Positions 29,730 to 37,420 of a DNA stretch of 42,912 bases are shown one piece after another. Each line of letters starts with the position of its first letter. Within the stretch, counting starts at the first letter, position 1. The stretch covers positions 1-42,912 of the forward strand of contig JAYRWT010000072.1 of assembly GCA_041917855.1 (NCBI GenBank). Reading direction: 5' to 3'. Made by a program: the position numbers and the translations under genes. The notes under the pieces are model-generated. The model was not told the origin of the DNA. It saw only the letters and a program-made list of their open reading frames with translations, and searched no databases. The DNA comes from CALBLZ01 sp041917855. GTDB taxonomy: Bacteria; Patescibacteriota; UBA1384; CAILIB01.

Positions 29730-31025
29730 TTACTTACTGATCAGCTTTGGCTTAATACCAGTCGCTTCCTCAAAACGCTCCAAAATGACCTGGCAGAATA
29801 CAGGATCGAGCTCGCAGGTGTAGCACGTCCGCTTCATCTGCTCGCAGGCAATCAGGGTGGAGCCTGATCCGGCAAAGAGGTCGAGTACGATGTCGCCCAC
29901 CTTGGTGCATCTGCGGAGCGGCTTCTCATGGAGCGTCACCGGTTTTTCCGTGGGGTGGATATACTCCTGCCCTGGCAGCCGCTTCACCAGCCAGATATTC
30001 AAGAGGTCCAGGATGTCGTCGATAGCCCGGTTTCCTGTGTCGACCTCCTTGTTCAGGATCTCTGTTAAGTTCTGGGCCTTATTCGAGAGAAATGGTTTAC
30101 CACGGGTTCCGTACACCACCGGCTCGTAGAGTTTGTTGAATGCCACCTGTGGGGTCATATTGAGATTATTTTTCACCCAGAGGCAGACCCGCTTGCTCGA
30201 TATGCCGAGTTCTTCATAGAGGCCCTGCACCATGCCGATATACGTCTCGTCACAGTAGTAGAAGTAGTGAGCATCGGCTTCCGATACCGCCAGGGCGTTC
30301 TCAATAGTTTTCTTCAGAAACTCTCGATACTCTGCAGAAGTCTTTTTGTCCTGCTCCTGGCCGCCGTACTTGCCGGAGGTGGAAATGCCCTTCGAATAGT
30401 CCAGCTTGATGTTGTACGGGGGGTCGGAGTAGACCATGCTGGCTTTCTTGCCGCCCATCAGGCGCTCTATTTGCCCTAAGTCTGTGGAGTCGCCGCAGAG
30501 CAAAAAGTGTGAACCGAGAGCATAGAGGTCGCCGAGCTTCACGGTCGGGCTCTTGATCTCCTTCAGCTTTTTCTCCAAATCAAATCCGTCCGCTTCCGTC
30601 TCAAGCTGGTCCCAAATGGGGGCCAGGTCCGAGTCGTCGAAGCCCACATCTAAAAGAAGGTTGATGTCGAATTCTTTCAGAAGCTCGAAGTCCCACTGGC
30701 CGGTGTTTCGGTTGAGCCGCAGGTTCAGCTCCCTCTCCTTTTCCAGGTCTGGAATTTTCACGTAGACGACTGGCACTTCTGAATATCCCAACTCCTTGGC
30801 CACGAAGAGCCGGAAGTGGCCGCCAATCACGACGTTTTCCCTGCCTGGTGCACGGTTCACGATTACCGGATCGATGATGCCGAAGCGGGTAATGCTTTCC
30901 TTAAGCTGGCTGATGGACGCCTGGTCCCACTTCCTGGGGTTGTACTCCGCACTCCTTAGCTCACCGATCTTCACATAGCTGACGGAGAGCCTATCGTCAG
31001 CTGCCGATTGCAAGGTCTTTTCCAT
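29730..31025 (-). CDS. ParB-domain DNA methyltransferase, element B
   Basis: This 431-residue protein contains a ParB-like N-terminus (Y-N-P-R-K-W, then V-I-G-G-H-F-R-L) and a methyltransferase with S-D-P-P-Y-N and F-A-G-S-G-S-T. The ATG at 31025 has AGGAAAGGA upstream; the longer frame does not. It is homologous to the protein at 7698-9026. A minus-strand terminator lies 25 nt upstream, so its mRNA either starts in that gap or depends on readthrough. Confidence 0.92.
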   Translation of the reverse strand: MEKTLQSAADDRLSVSYVKIGELRSAEYNPRKWDQASISQLKESITRFGIIDPVIVNRAPGRENVVIGGHFRLFVAKELGYSEVPVVYVKIPDLEKERELNLRLNRNTGQWDFELLKEFDINLLLDVGFDDSDLAPIWDQLETEADGFDLEKKLKEIKSPTVKLGDLYALGSHFLLCGDSTDLGQIERLMGGKKASMVYSDPPYNIKLDYSKGISTSGKYGGQEQDKKTSAEYREFLKKTIENALAVSEADAHYFYYCDETYIGMVQGLYEELGISSKRVCLWVKNNLNMTPQVAFNKLYEPVVYGTRGKPFLSNKAQNLTEILNKEVDTGNRAIDDILDLLNIWLVKRLPGQEYIHPTEKPVTLHEKPLRRCTKVGDIVLDLFAGSGSTLIACEQMKRTCYTCELDPVFCQVILERFEEATGIKPKLISK

Positions 31026-31050
31026 ATATTTCCTTTCCTGGTTACTTACT

Positions 31051-31077
31051 AAAAAACTCACCTTCTTATGAGGTGAG
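31051..31077 (-). terminator. Intrinsic terminator upstream of the methyltransferase operon
   Basis: Minus-strand CTCACCT (31071-31077) pairs with AGGTGAG (31057-31063) over a 7-nt loop, followed by T6. It ends the transcript of 31113-31754 before the packaging genes, or acts as an attenuator. Confidence 0.85.
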
Positions 31078-31112
31078 CCTAACCTAGGTGGTTTGGGGAA
31101 TAACAGGAACTT

Positions 31113-31754
31113 TTAGGGAATCTTGGGGAATTCTTTCAGTTGGACTGTGTCCTTCAGGTATACCCTGCCTCCCCGACAACGGAGCTTTCCCTGTAACTTC
31201 GTGGTCTTCTTAATGGCCTTTAAGGATTCGTGTAATAGGATGGTGGCCTCGGCTGAGTTCGGCTTGATTCCCAGGTAACCAAGCGCCTCTTCACGCGGCA
31301 TTGAACCGCTAGCTACCAAATGGGCGAAGAACTGCCCGTAGGTAGGGTTAGAGAAGTAGAAATCCTTCCCATTTATCGAGCCTTCTGCAGTTACCGGAGA
31401 GTACGTATTAGCCGGAAGCTGAGGCAGCAGGATCTGTCCGCTTGGCTGGACCGCCACTCGTGGTCCCACTTCTTGGCCCGGCGGGATGGCCGGCAACTGC
31501 TCCAGGACGATCCGCATGGTGGGAAGCGTAACCCGCAAGGCTTCGGACAGCTGGACGGCGATCCGCTCCTGCCACTGGCGCATGGCCTCAACCATACGCA
31601 TGATCGGCTCGGCAACGATCCTGGCCCAATCCACCATCTTGATGATCTGCTGTGCCCACCCCTCAATCCGCCGGTGCAGAATCACCAGGTGCTCTATGTC
31701 CCTTGGGGAAAGAACGTAGCGGTCAGTCCGGACTGTTAGGGATGAGGTAGTCAT
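31113..31754 (-). CDS. Hypothetical protein of element B
   Basis: The 213-residue protein has a helical, amphipathic first half (residues 20-90, rich in Arg, Met, Trp), a Pro-rich middle, and a C-terminal part that could be a small helical DNA-binding domain. I recognise no family. It is divergent from the S24 regulator gene, with an 88-bp gap carrying operator-like palindromes that could control both directions. It is followed by a strong terminator. Confidence 0.65.
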   Translation of the reverse strand: MTTSSLTVRTDRYVLSPRDIEHLVILHRRIEGWAQQIIKMVDWARIVAEPIMRMVEAMRQWQERIAVQLSEALRVTLPTMRIVLEQLPAIPPGQEVGPRVAVQPSGQILLPQLPANTYSPVTAEGSINGKDFYFSNPTYGQFFAHLVASGSMPREEALGYLGIKPNSAEATILLHESLKAIKKTTKLQGKLRCRGGRVYLKDTVQLKEFPKIP

Positions 31755-31783
31755 ACCGCTATGGTACTACAATACGGCCCTGC

Positions 31784-31836
31784 TGTAAACGACTTTTACA
31801 CACGTTATTCACAAGTTGTACACACCCTGCTATAGT
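31784..31836 (+). promoter_or_regulatory. Promoter and operator of the CBASS operon
   Basis: TTCACA (31808-31813), 17 nt and TATAGT (31831-31836). The -10 ends 6 nt before the ATG, so the mRNA should be leaderless. TGTAAA-CGACT-TTTACA (31784-31800) is a perfect spaced palindrome upstream of the -35, and TGTACA (31817-31822) lies in the spacer. These are candidate sites for the S24 regulator. Confidence 0.65.
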
Positions 31837-31842
31837 TAGCTC

Positions 31843-32484
31843 ATGAACACCATCCAAGACCGCCTCCTCTCCCTTGCGAGCCAGCACGACCTCAGCAAAC
31901 TGAGCCTTAGACAGATCGCCAAGATGGCAGGCGTCGAGCACGCCCAGACCGTCAAATACCACCTGAAAAAGCTGGTGGACGCTGGGAAGATCCGAAGCGT
32001 AGGCGGTGCGATCAAGGTGGTAAGCCGAGGGGTTGAGGGAAGCCTCCTTTCCCTACCAATACTTGGGAGCGCTAACTGCGGGACTGCTGCACGATTCGCT
32101 GAAGAGCAGGTAGAAGGCTTCATCCAGGTATCCTCCAGGCTGCTGCCGTCCAGCCGAGACCTGTTCGTAGTCCGGGCCGTCGGCAATTCCATGAACCAGG
32201 CAGATATTTCCGGTCGCACGATTGAGGACGGCGACTACGTGGTGGTGAAGAATACCACCGAGGCTCCCTGCAATGGTGACTATGTCCTCTCGATCATTGG
32301 CGGCTGCGCCAACATAAAGCGGTTTTACCAGGATACCACCCACGAAACCGTCCTGCTCATCTCAGAATCAACTGAGAAGGAGCTACACCCACCTATCGCC
32401 ATCCACCCCGAGGACGATTATATAGTGAACGGCAGGGTCGTGAATGTGATCAAGATGCAGGCAGTGGCCGGAGGGGAAGCATGA
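31843..32484 (+). CDS. LexA/UmuD-like S24 peptidase regulator
   Basis: The 213-residue protein has an N-terminal winged HTH (about 1-60, A-K-M-A-G-V-E-H-A-Q-T-V). An S24 autopeptidase domain follows, with the cleavage site C79-G80 as in UmuD, catalytic S116 in V-G-N-S-M and K159 in N-I-K-R-F-Y. LexA-type proteins cut themselves when RecA filaments form on damaged DNA and then release operators. The gene overlaps the CD-NTase start by 4 nt, so it most likely represses the defence operon and links it to DNA damage or phage replication. A prophage CI-like origin is the alternative. Confidence 0.9.
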   Translation: MNTIQDRLLSLASQHDLSKLSLRQIAKMAGVEHAQTVKYHLKKLVDAGKIRSVGGAIKVVSRGVEGSLLSLPILGSANCGTAARFAEEQVEGFIQVSSRLLPSSRDLFVVRAVGNSMNQADISGRTIEDGDYVVVKNTTEAPCNGDYVLSIIGGCANIKRFYQDTTHETVLLISESTEKELHPPIAIHPEDDYIVNGRVVNVIKMQAVAGGEA

Positions 32485-33407
32485 CCGAGGCCGAATTTGA
32501 AGCATTGCTCAGGAATTGGTCAGGACCCTCAAGCGACACCGAGCAGGAGAAGCAGGAAAACGCCGAACGTCTTATCGGGGAAGCCATCCGTGAGCATGAA
32601 GGATTGGCTGCAAGGAACGTCCAGGTATTTGCCCAAGGCTCATACCGCAACAATACCAACGTAAGGCAGGACAGCGACGTCGACATCTGTGTCTGCCTGT
32701 ACGATTCGTTCTTTTACGACCACTCCTCCCTGCCCGCATTCAGCACCAGCGAGGCAGGCATATCGGACAATCCCTACCCTTATAACCAGTTCAGGACGGA
32801 CGTACATACCGCACTTATCGACAAGTTCGGCAGACCATCAGTAAAGAACGGGAACAAGGCGTTCGACGTCAAGGAATCCTCAACTCGGATCGCCGCGGAC
32901 GTCGTACCCTGCTTCGAGTACCGCGAGTACACCTTCCGCGATTATAACGGCGTTTATTCTTACGAATCTGGGACCCAGCTCATCACGGGTGAAGGGCAGG
33001 TCATCATCAACTGGCCTGAGCACCATTACCGGAACGGCGTTGCGAAGAACAACGTCACGGGAAAGCGTTTCAAGTCCGTGGTCCGGATTTTGAAGCGACT
33101 GCGCTACCGCATGGCAGACCAGGGAGTATACGCTGCGGACCGGGTTCCTTCCTACCTGGTTGAGTGCCTTGTCTGGAATGTATCTGACGATCTTTTCAAT
33201 GACACCTACCTATCAAAAGACGTTTACAACGTGCTTGCTATTCTAAAGGTCTTCTTGGCAAACCCATACAATTATCCTCACGTAAACAACTTCATGGAGG
33301 TGAATGGCCGCAAGCGCCTCTTCGACCCAGGCCAATCGTGGACACGGGAAGACGCCCTCGCATTCATAAATGCCGCTTACGCCGAATTTGCTAGGATGGC
33401 GCCATGA
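32481..33407 (+). CDS. CD-NTase (cGAS/DncV-like nucleotidyltransferase) of a CBASS system
   Basis: The 308-residue protein has the nucleotidyltransferase core Q-G-S-Y-R-N-N-T (G53, S54), D66-V-D68 and the third acid D140 in I-A-A-D-V-V-P. A helical domain with P-S-Y-L-V-E-C follows, as in cGAS/OAS-like enzymes. It would make a cyclic di- or oligonucleotide on phage infection. Clade and product cannot be told by eye. It overlaps the regulator and the effector gene by 4 nt each. There are no Cap2/Cap3 or HORMA/TRIP13 genes, so it is the minimal (type I) layout. Confidence 0.88.
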   Translation: MTEAEFEALLRNWSGPSSDTEQEKQENAERLIGEAIREHEGLAARNVQVFAQGSYRNNTNVRQDSDVDICVCLYDSFFYDHSSLPAFSTSEAGISDNPYPYNQFRTDVHTALIDKFGRPSVKNGNKAFDVKESSTRIAADVVPCFEYREYTFRDYNGVYSYESGTQLITGEGQVIINWPEHHYRNGVAKNNVTGKRFKSVVRILKRLRYRMADQGVYAADRVPSYLVECLVWNVSDDLFNDTYLSKDVYNVLAILKVFLANPYNYPHVNNFMEVNGRKRLFDPGQSWTREDALAFINAAYAEFARMAP

Positions 33408-34033
33408 AGAGCAGCCCAATAACACCCCTTGCCCAAAAGGCCTCGCTATTCTTTTTTGCCCTTTTGTGGGCGGCATTCGTTATCTATAAAAACGAAAGCC
33501 TTACCTTCAACGCTGATTCTCTTATGCAGCTACCTGCCGCCTACGGCGTCTATGTTATATGTACAGAAATCTTCAAAAGGTGGCTGTGGCGCTTGTCCTT
33601 CCTGCGAGGGTGGATAGTTAGGATTCCCAATATCCAGGGAACCTGGTCCGGAACCCTCCAGACCACCTGGAAAGACGCGGACGGCAATACCCCAGGTCCT
33701 ATACCTATTACATTTGCCGTTCGACAAACCTTGGACTCGGTAAGCTGCCGTCTCTATACCCAGGAATCGGGCAGCTACAGCACGTCAGCCCAGATCGAAG
33801 AGGATGACGCGAGTGGCATTTTCCGACTGCATTTCTCCTACCTCAATACCCCGAAGTCATCCGTGCAGCATCGGAGCGAGATCCATGCGGGTGCCGCAGA
33901 CCTGCAGATAATCGAGAAGCCGTCCAAACGTCTCGCTGGCAATTACTGGACGAGCCGAAAGTCCACCGGGGATATGGAGCTGACTTTCAAGTCATCTGAG
34001 ATCGCTCAGCAATTTGAAGATGAATTAGCATAA
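33404..34033 (+). CDS. Cap15-like CBASS effector (2TM plus beta-barrel)
   Basis: In this 209-residue protein two membrane helices (about 12-28 and 38-56) are followed by a short basic stretch and a beta-rich domain starting N-I-Q-G-T-W-S-G-T-L. Alternating hydrophobic strands continue to A-G-N-Y-W. This is the layout of SMODS-associated 2TM-beta effectors (Cap15), which oligomerise in the inner membrane on binding the cyclic nucleotide and cause membrane failure. The start overlaps the CD-NTase stop (ATGA). The call rests on topology plus neighbour. Confidence 0.8.
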   Translation: MKSSPITPLAQKASLFFFALLWAAFVIYKNESLTFNADSLMQLPAAYGVYVICTEIFKRWLWRLSFLRGWIVRIPNIQGTWSGTLQTTWKDADGNTPGPIPITFAVRQTLDSVSCRLYTQESGSYSTSAQIEEDDASGIFRLHFSYLNTPKSSVQHRSEIHAGAADLQIIEKPSKRLAGNYWTSRKSTGDMELTFKSSEIAQQFEDELA

Positions 34034-34148
34034 CGCCTTACCGGTCCTAATTAATGCTAGAGCCGCCTGAAAGCGACTTTACTTCTATCCCCGAACCAAG
34101 CTACAACAGAGTACGACCTGGAGGCCAGGTTCCAGCCTAGTAGCTTAT

Positions 34149-34394
34149 ATGGATCACAAAACAAGAGAAATCCACCAAAAAATAATCCGCGTCACCCATT
34201 TCCTGCAGATTGCGGAGCGGCATATGTCTAAACTCTACGAGCTCGTGGGAACTGAAGCAATGGAAAGCCACTTGGAGCTGCTGGGAAAAATCACCGACAT
34301 CTACGAGGATGAGCTGTCAGCTCTCATTACCGGTACTAGGCCTTCGACTTCACCGCCTTCTTCTGAGCCATCGCCGCTAACTCTTCCTCAATGA
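34149..34394 (+). CDS. Small hypothetical helical protein
   Basis: The product has 81 residues: a helical charged body (residues 1-62) and a Ser/Pro/Thr-rich tail. There is no clear ribosome binding site. Its last 59 nt overlap the 3' end of the convergent zinc-ribbon gene, so the tail may be an artefact of that overlap. The gap 34034-34148 holds no recognisable promoter. Confidence 0.45.
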   Translation: MDHKTREIHQKIIRVTHFLQIAERHMSKLYELVGTEAMESHLELLGKITDIYEDELSALITGTRPSTSPPSSEPSPLTLPQ

Positions 34395-34896
34395 CGGCTG
34401 CAAAATTGGGATTCTCTTTTCTCAGAAATACCAGTTCCCCACTCTTGGGGATTATTCGGGCTTTGAGCTTTCCCTGCCTCACCAGCTTCTTGAGCGTTAC
34501 CGTCCGGATGTCTAGCTTCCAGGCCAGAGTGGAGCCGAGGATATGCTCCTTGTTGTCTTTATCTTTTATGACCGAGGCCGGCACTATCCTCTTGTCGATC
34601 GCTTCCTGGCAAGCCAGGCATTTCATTCCGTGCTTGTCGTACCACATCGGCTGGTCTTGAGAGCTGTGGCAAAGAGCACATGTCCGGCCCTCGCCCTGCA
34701 TTTGAAATCCATTGGGATGGTCTTTTAACTTAGCTTTTCGACGCTGTTCTTCTTGGTCTATTTCAATGAAAACCTCGAACAGCCTTACTAACTTCTCCGC
34801 TGATTCCCTGGCCTCTGAGTCACTCTTGAATTCTATTCCTTTCTCCTTGGCAATTTCTTTGAATTCTTCCATCAGCTCGTCGCTTATCCTGGCCAT
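34336..34896 (-). CDS. Zinc-ribbon and HTH-like hypothetical protein
   Basis: The protein has 186 residues from the ATG at 34896, which has AAAGGAG upstream. The N-terminus is a helical charged segment (E-K-L-V-R-L-F-E-V-F-I). The middle is a zinc ribbon with C-A-L-C and C-L-A-C. The C-terminal third reads as an HTH/excisionase-like fold (L-A-W-K-L-D-I-R-T-V). It probably binds nucleic acid. The gene family is not recognised. Confidence 0.65.
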   Translation of the reverse strand: MARISDELMEEFKEIAKEKGIEFKSDSEARESAEKLVRLFEVFIEIDQEEQRRKAKLKDHPNGFQMQGEGRTCALCHSSQDQPMWYDKHGMKCLACQEAIDKRIVPASVIKDKDNKEHILGSTLAWKLDIRTVTLKKLVRQGKLKARIIPKSGELVFLRKENPNFAAVIEEELAAMAQKKAVKSKA

Positions 34897-35095
34897 GCTA
34901 CTCCTTTCTGTATTAGGTATTTGATGGCTTGAAGATAGCAGAAATCGGAACACTTCTTTTTTTATAGTGTTCCGCGTGTTCCATTTTTTACTGCCGAAAG
35001 GTTCCAGAAACGACCGTTTCCCATCCGAAATCCCCCTATTCTATAGGGGTACCCAAACCGTCCCGAAAGTGGCGAGACCGCGATGCTCTACCAAA
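34897..35095. other. Intergenic region with inverted repeats and motif copy D
   Basis: GGAACACT...AGTGTTCC, an 8-bp inverted repeat with an 11-nt AT-rich spacer, lies near 34950 and could be an operator for the minus-strand gene. CCCCTAT-TCT-ATAGGGG follows near 35035. Motif D is at 35075-35092. No gene is seen. Confidence 0.45.
35075..35092. repeat. Dispersed motif, copy D
   Basis: AGACCGCGATGCTCTACC, the most diverged copy, about 22 kb from the other three and on the far side of element B. A terminator follows directly, as with copy C. Confidence 0.5.
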
Positions 35096-35131
35096 GAAAA
35101 GGCCCGACTTTCCGTCCGGGCTTTTTCTTTT
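35096..35131. terminator. Strong terminator with A and T tracts on both sides
   Basis: GCCCGAC (35102-35108) pairs with GTCCGGGC (35114-35121, one bulge), flanked by AAAAG and CTTTTTCTTTT. It works in either direction. No gene reading into it from the left is evident. Confidence 0.8.
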
Positions 35132-35133
35132 GA

Positions 35134-35274
35134 CACAATTATCAAATACATAAATTAAAATATAGTTCACACATATCAAAATCTCATTGACATTTTGCTT
35201 ATTTTCAGGTAAAAGGAGGAAGTCTTCGCTGAGGAGACGAAATCTAAAAACGGGAGAAGGTGCTACCTACTACT
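35134..35274 (+). promoter_or_regulatory. Leader and promoter region of the second sigma gene
   Basis: Candidate promoters are TTATCA-16-TATAGT (about 35141-35168) or TTGACA near 35189 with a poor -10. AAAAGGAGG near 35213 is a strong Shine-Dalgarno sequence with no start after it, followed by a GTCT...AGAC hairpin. Confidence 0.4.
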
Positions 35275-36276
35275 ATGTCCGCTAAAAGTGATTCCTATAC
35301 TTCGCGGGAGACATGGTTACAGTACCGTGCATCTCCCTCTGATAAGCTGCGCAACGAAATTGCCCAGCAAAACTACCGCTTGGTTCCTCTCGTTCTGAGT
35401 CGCGCTTTTAGTCAAATCCCTATTGAGTGGCAAGAAGATTTGCTGCAAGAAGGATGGATTGGACTACTACGTGCGGTGGAACGATATGATTGTGACGATG
35501 AGAGCCAGGCGTCTTTTTCGACCTTTGCTTTCTACGTGATTCGTCAAAGTATGGGCCGCTACCTTGATAACACAAGAAGCACCATACGCCTACCTGTTCA
35601 TATCAGTGATCAGATTCGCCGAGTCGAAAGACTTCGGACAATCTATATCCATCAAAATGGTTCGGTTCCCAGTTTGGAGGAATTATCAGAGTTCACAGGG
35701 ATCCCGGAACTTAAACTCTTTGAGTTATCCCTGGCAGCAGATACTAGTAATCCTGGCTCACTTGAGGCCCCCATGGGCAGCGAGGACTCAGTCACACTCT
35801 ACGACCTACTGCAGAATCCTGATGCCACCGACCCGCTAACAGAACTACTCAGCAAAGGTGCGCAACACCTCCCTGACGACGTAAGCCTGGAAGCACTCTC
35901 GATGGTTCTCCGGGAGCTATCTACCGAAGAGTACGAAATCCTCATCCGCCGCGCCAATGAAGAAACTCTTGCTTTGATTGGACAACGATTTGGTTACACC
36001 CGTGAGTACATACGACAAAAAGAGAGTAGAGCCCTAGCCTATGTCCGTGGCCGCTTTGGCTACCGACTCATTGGTAAGGAAATCGTAAAGTGGGAGGAAG
36101 TTGCTCCTGTTGTGGTAAAAATCACACAGGAAACAAAGCCACCCACTAGATCTGAGTACTCAAAATCAAGCAATGAAAAGGTAGGACAACCAAAAAATCG
36201 CGTCCAACCAAAACCAAAGCGAGGATTGCGCTCAGAACTACGACGAGCCCTCGACAGGCTCAAACACAGGAAATGA
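35275..36276 (+). CDS. Sigma-70 family factor paired with a DGQHR protein
   Basis: The protein has 333 residues from ATG 35275; a GTG at 35260 abuts GGGAGAAG and is less likely. Region 2 has D-L-L-Q-E-G-W-I-G-L-L-R-A-V-E-R-Y-D and F-S-T-F-A-F-Y-V-I-R-Q. Region 3 follows, and region 4 ends with Y-T-R-E-Y-I-R-Q-K. Region 1.1 is missing. A basic Lys/Pro-rich tail of about 60 residues follows. Two nucleotides separate it from the DGQHR gene, so they form an operon. It resembles the sigma factor at 1991-3457 in domain design, but the tails differ. Confidence 0.85.
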   Translation: MSAKSDSYTSRETWLQYRASPSDKLRNEIAQQNYRLVPLVLSRAFSQIPIEWQEDLLQEGWIGLLRAVERYDCDDESQASFSTFAFYVIRQSMGRYLDNTRSTIRLPVHISDQIRRVERLRTIYIHQNGSVPSLEELSEFTGIPELKLFELSLAADTSNPGSLEAPMGSEDSVTLYDLLQNPDATDPLTELLSKGAQHLPDDVSLEALSMVLRELSTEEYEILIRRANEETLALIGQRFGYTREYIRQKESRALAYVRGRFGYRLIGKEIVKWEEVAPVVVKITQETKPPTRSEYSKSSNEKVGQPKNRVQPKPKRGLRSELRRALDRLKHRK

Positions 36277-36277
36277 A

Positions 36278-37285
36278 ATGACGATGATTACGATACAAGG
36301 AGCCAGCCTGCTTAAGCAGCATGGGGCGACCGTATATTCTTTCAAAATTAGCGCTGCAGAGTTCCTAGGCCGAGGAAATGTTGAGCGGTTGAGTGAAGGA
36401 AATCGGGAGGATGCCATACAACGGGACCTCATTGAGAACCATGCACTCAACATTGCTGCTGCGATGCTTGACCCCTCGGTCCTTTGGCCAGATTCTCTGG
36501 TCATTGCACTGAGTCACGAGCCCAAGGTTAAGAATGGCCAACTCAGCCTTCCCGACGTCTACTCATTCTTGGTAGATGATGGCCAACATCGCTTGTATGG
36601 CCTACGCATCATACAAGAAATGGGAGACAAGATCCCTGATATTGAGTTCCAGGTGTTCGCCACTTTTGGGCTTAGTGTCGAGGAGCGAGTTCAACTCTTC
36701 AAACTGCAGACTAAGCGTAAGGCCGTCACGCGAGACTTCAGTCTTGCGCTGTCGGACAAAGCGAATAGTCACAAGAATGAAGCTGAGGCTCGTGCGTACG
36801 CGGTTGTCATGATACTGGCCAAAAATAGTGATTCACCGCTACAAAGCCACATTGCCCTGCCTGGTCGGTCTAAGCAGATCGGTCAGCAGACCTGCTGGCT
36901 CAGCACCTCGGTTGTTGTTACCATGCTCCGCCCCATGTTTGCCCCAAAGGCACCCTGGACAGAGCTCAGTAATGATGAAGCAGCCAGGGCTCTCATGTGC
37001 TACTTCGACGAGCTCCTCAACATGTGGTCAAACGCATGGAGAAACCCCGACGAGTATGTACTATGTGGCAACCGGGCCATATGCGCACTCATCACAATGC
37101 TCACAGCCAAGCGTTCGCGTATTCATATTCGGTCATTCCGAGACGAAGCCGCGATACGCCAATTCGCTCGACTCTTTTCAGGGTTCAAGTGGAGCAAAAG
37201 CGTACGACAGAGAAACACCACACGCCAGATGGAGAACGCACTGTTCACTTTTCTGGAGGGATCGATCGAACGAGGTCAATCCTGA
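36278..37285 (+). CDS. DGQHR-domain (DndB-like) protein
   Basis: The 335-residue protein has the signature V-D-D-G-Q-H-R-L-Y-G-L at about residue 96, followed by a predicted strand (I-E-F-Q-V-F-A). Later there is a K-R-K-A-V-T-R-D stretch and a helical C-terminus. DGQHR proteins include DndB, the regulator of DNA phosphorothioation, and many uncharacterised element genes. No dndACDE genes are nearby. Coupling with a sigma factor suggests a regulator or DNA-associated defence role. A strong terminator follows. Confidence 0.8.
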   Translation: MTMITIQGASLLKQHGATVYSFKISAAEFLGRGNVERLSEGNREDAIQRDLIENHALNIAAAMLDPSVLWPDSLVIALSHEPKVKNGQLSLPDVYSFLVDDGQHRLYGLRIIQEMGDKIPDIEFQVFATFGLSVEERVQLFKLQTKRKAVTRDFSLALSDKANSHKNEAEARAYAVVMILAKNSDSPLQSHIALPGRSKQIGQQTCWLSTSVVVTMLRPMFAPKAPWTELSNDEAARALMCYFDELLNMWSNAWRNPDEYVLCGNRAICALITMLTAKRSRIHIRSFRDEAAIRQFARLFSGFKWSKSVRQRNTTRQMENALFTFLEGSIERGQS

Positions 37286-37289
37286 ACGG

Positions 37290-37327
37290 GAAGGAGGCTT
37301 ATCACACCGACAAGCCTCCTTCTTTTT
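37290..37327 (+). terminator. Intrinsic terminator of the sigma-DGQHR operon
   Basis: A perfect 11-bp stem (37290-37300 with 37312-37322) is followed by T5. Confidence 0.92.
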
Positions 37328-37420
37328 GTATACAGAGTTAACCCTAGAAGCTTACCAATTCATAACCGAGATCTGAATCTGCAGAACACTCGCTATACCG
37401 GTCCAGATACAGTAGACCAC

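Noticed and set aside
28942..31025. A restriction-modification system
   Set aside because: Two methyltransferases but no endonuclease-like gene nearby; their context is phage packaging.
31784..31836. A classical E. coli-type LexA box (CTGT-N8-ACAG)
   Set aside because: The palindromes TGTAAA-N5-TTTACA and TGTACA do not fit that spacing; the regulator probably has its own site.
35049..35092. tRNA gene around motif D
   Set aside because: The would-be anticodon loop lacks T33 and there is no T-arm.
36278..37285. A complete Dnd phosphorothioation system
   Set aside because: Only the DGQHR protein is present; no cysteine desulfurase or DndC/D/E-like genes are in the window.
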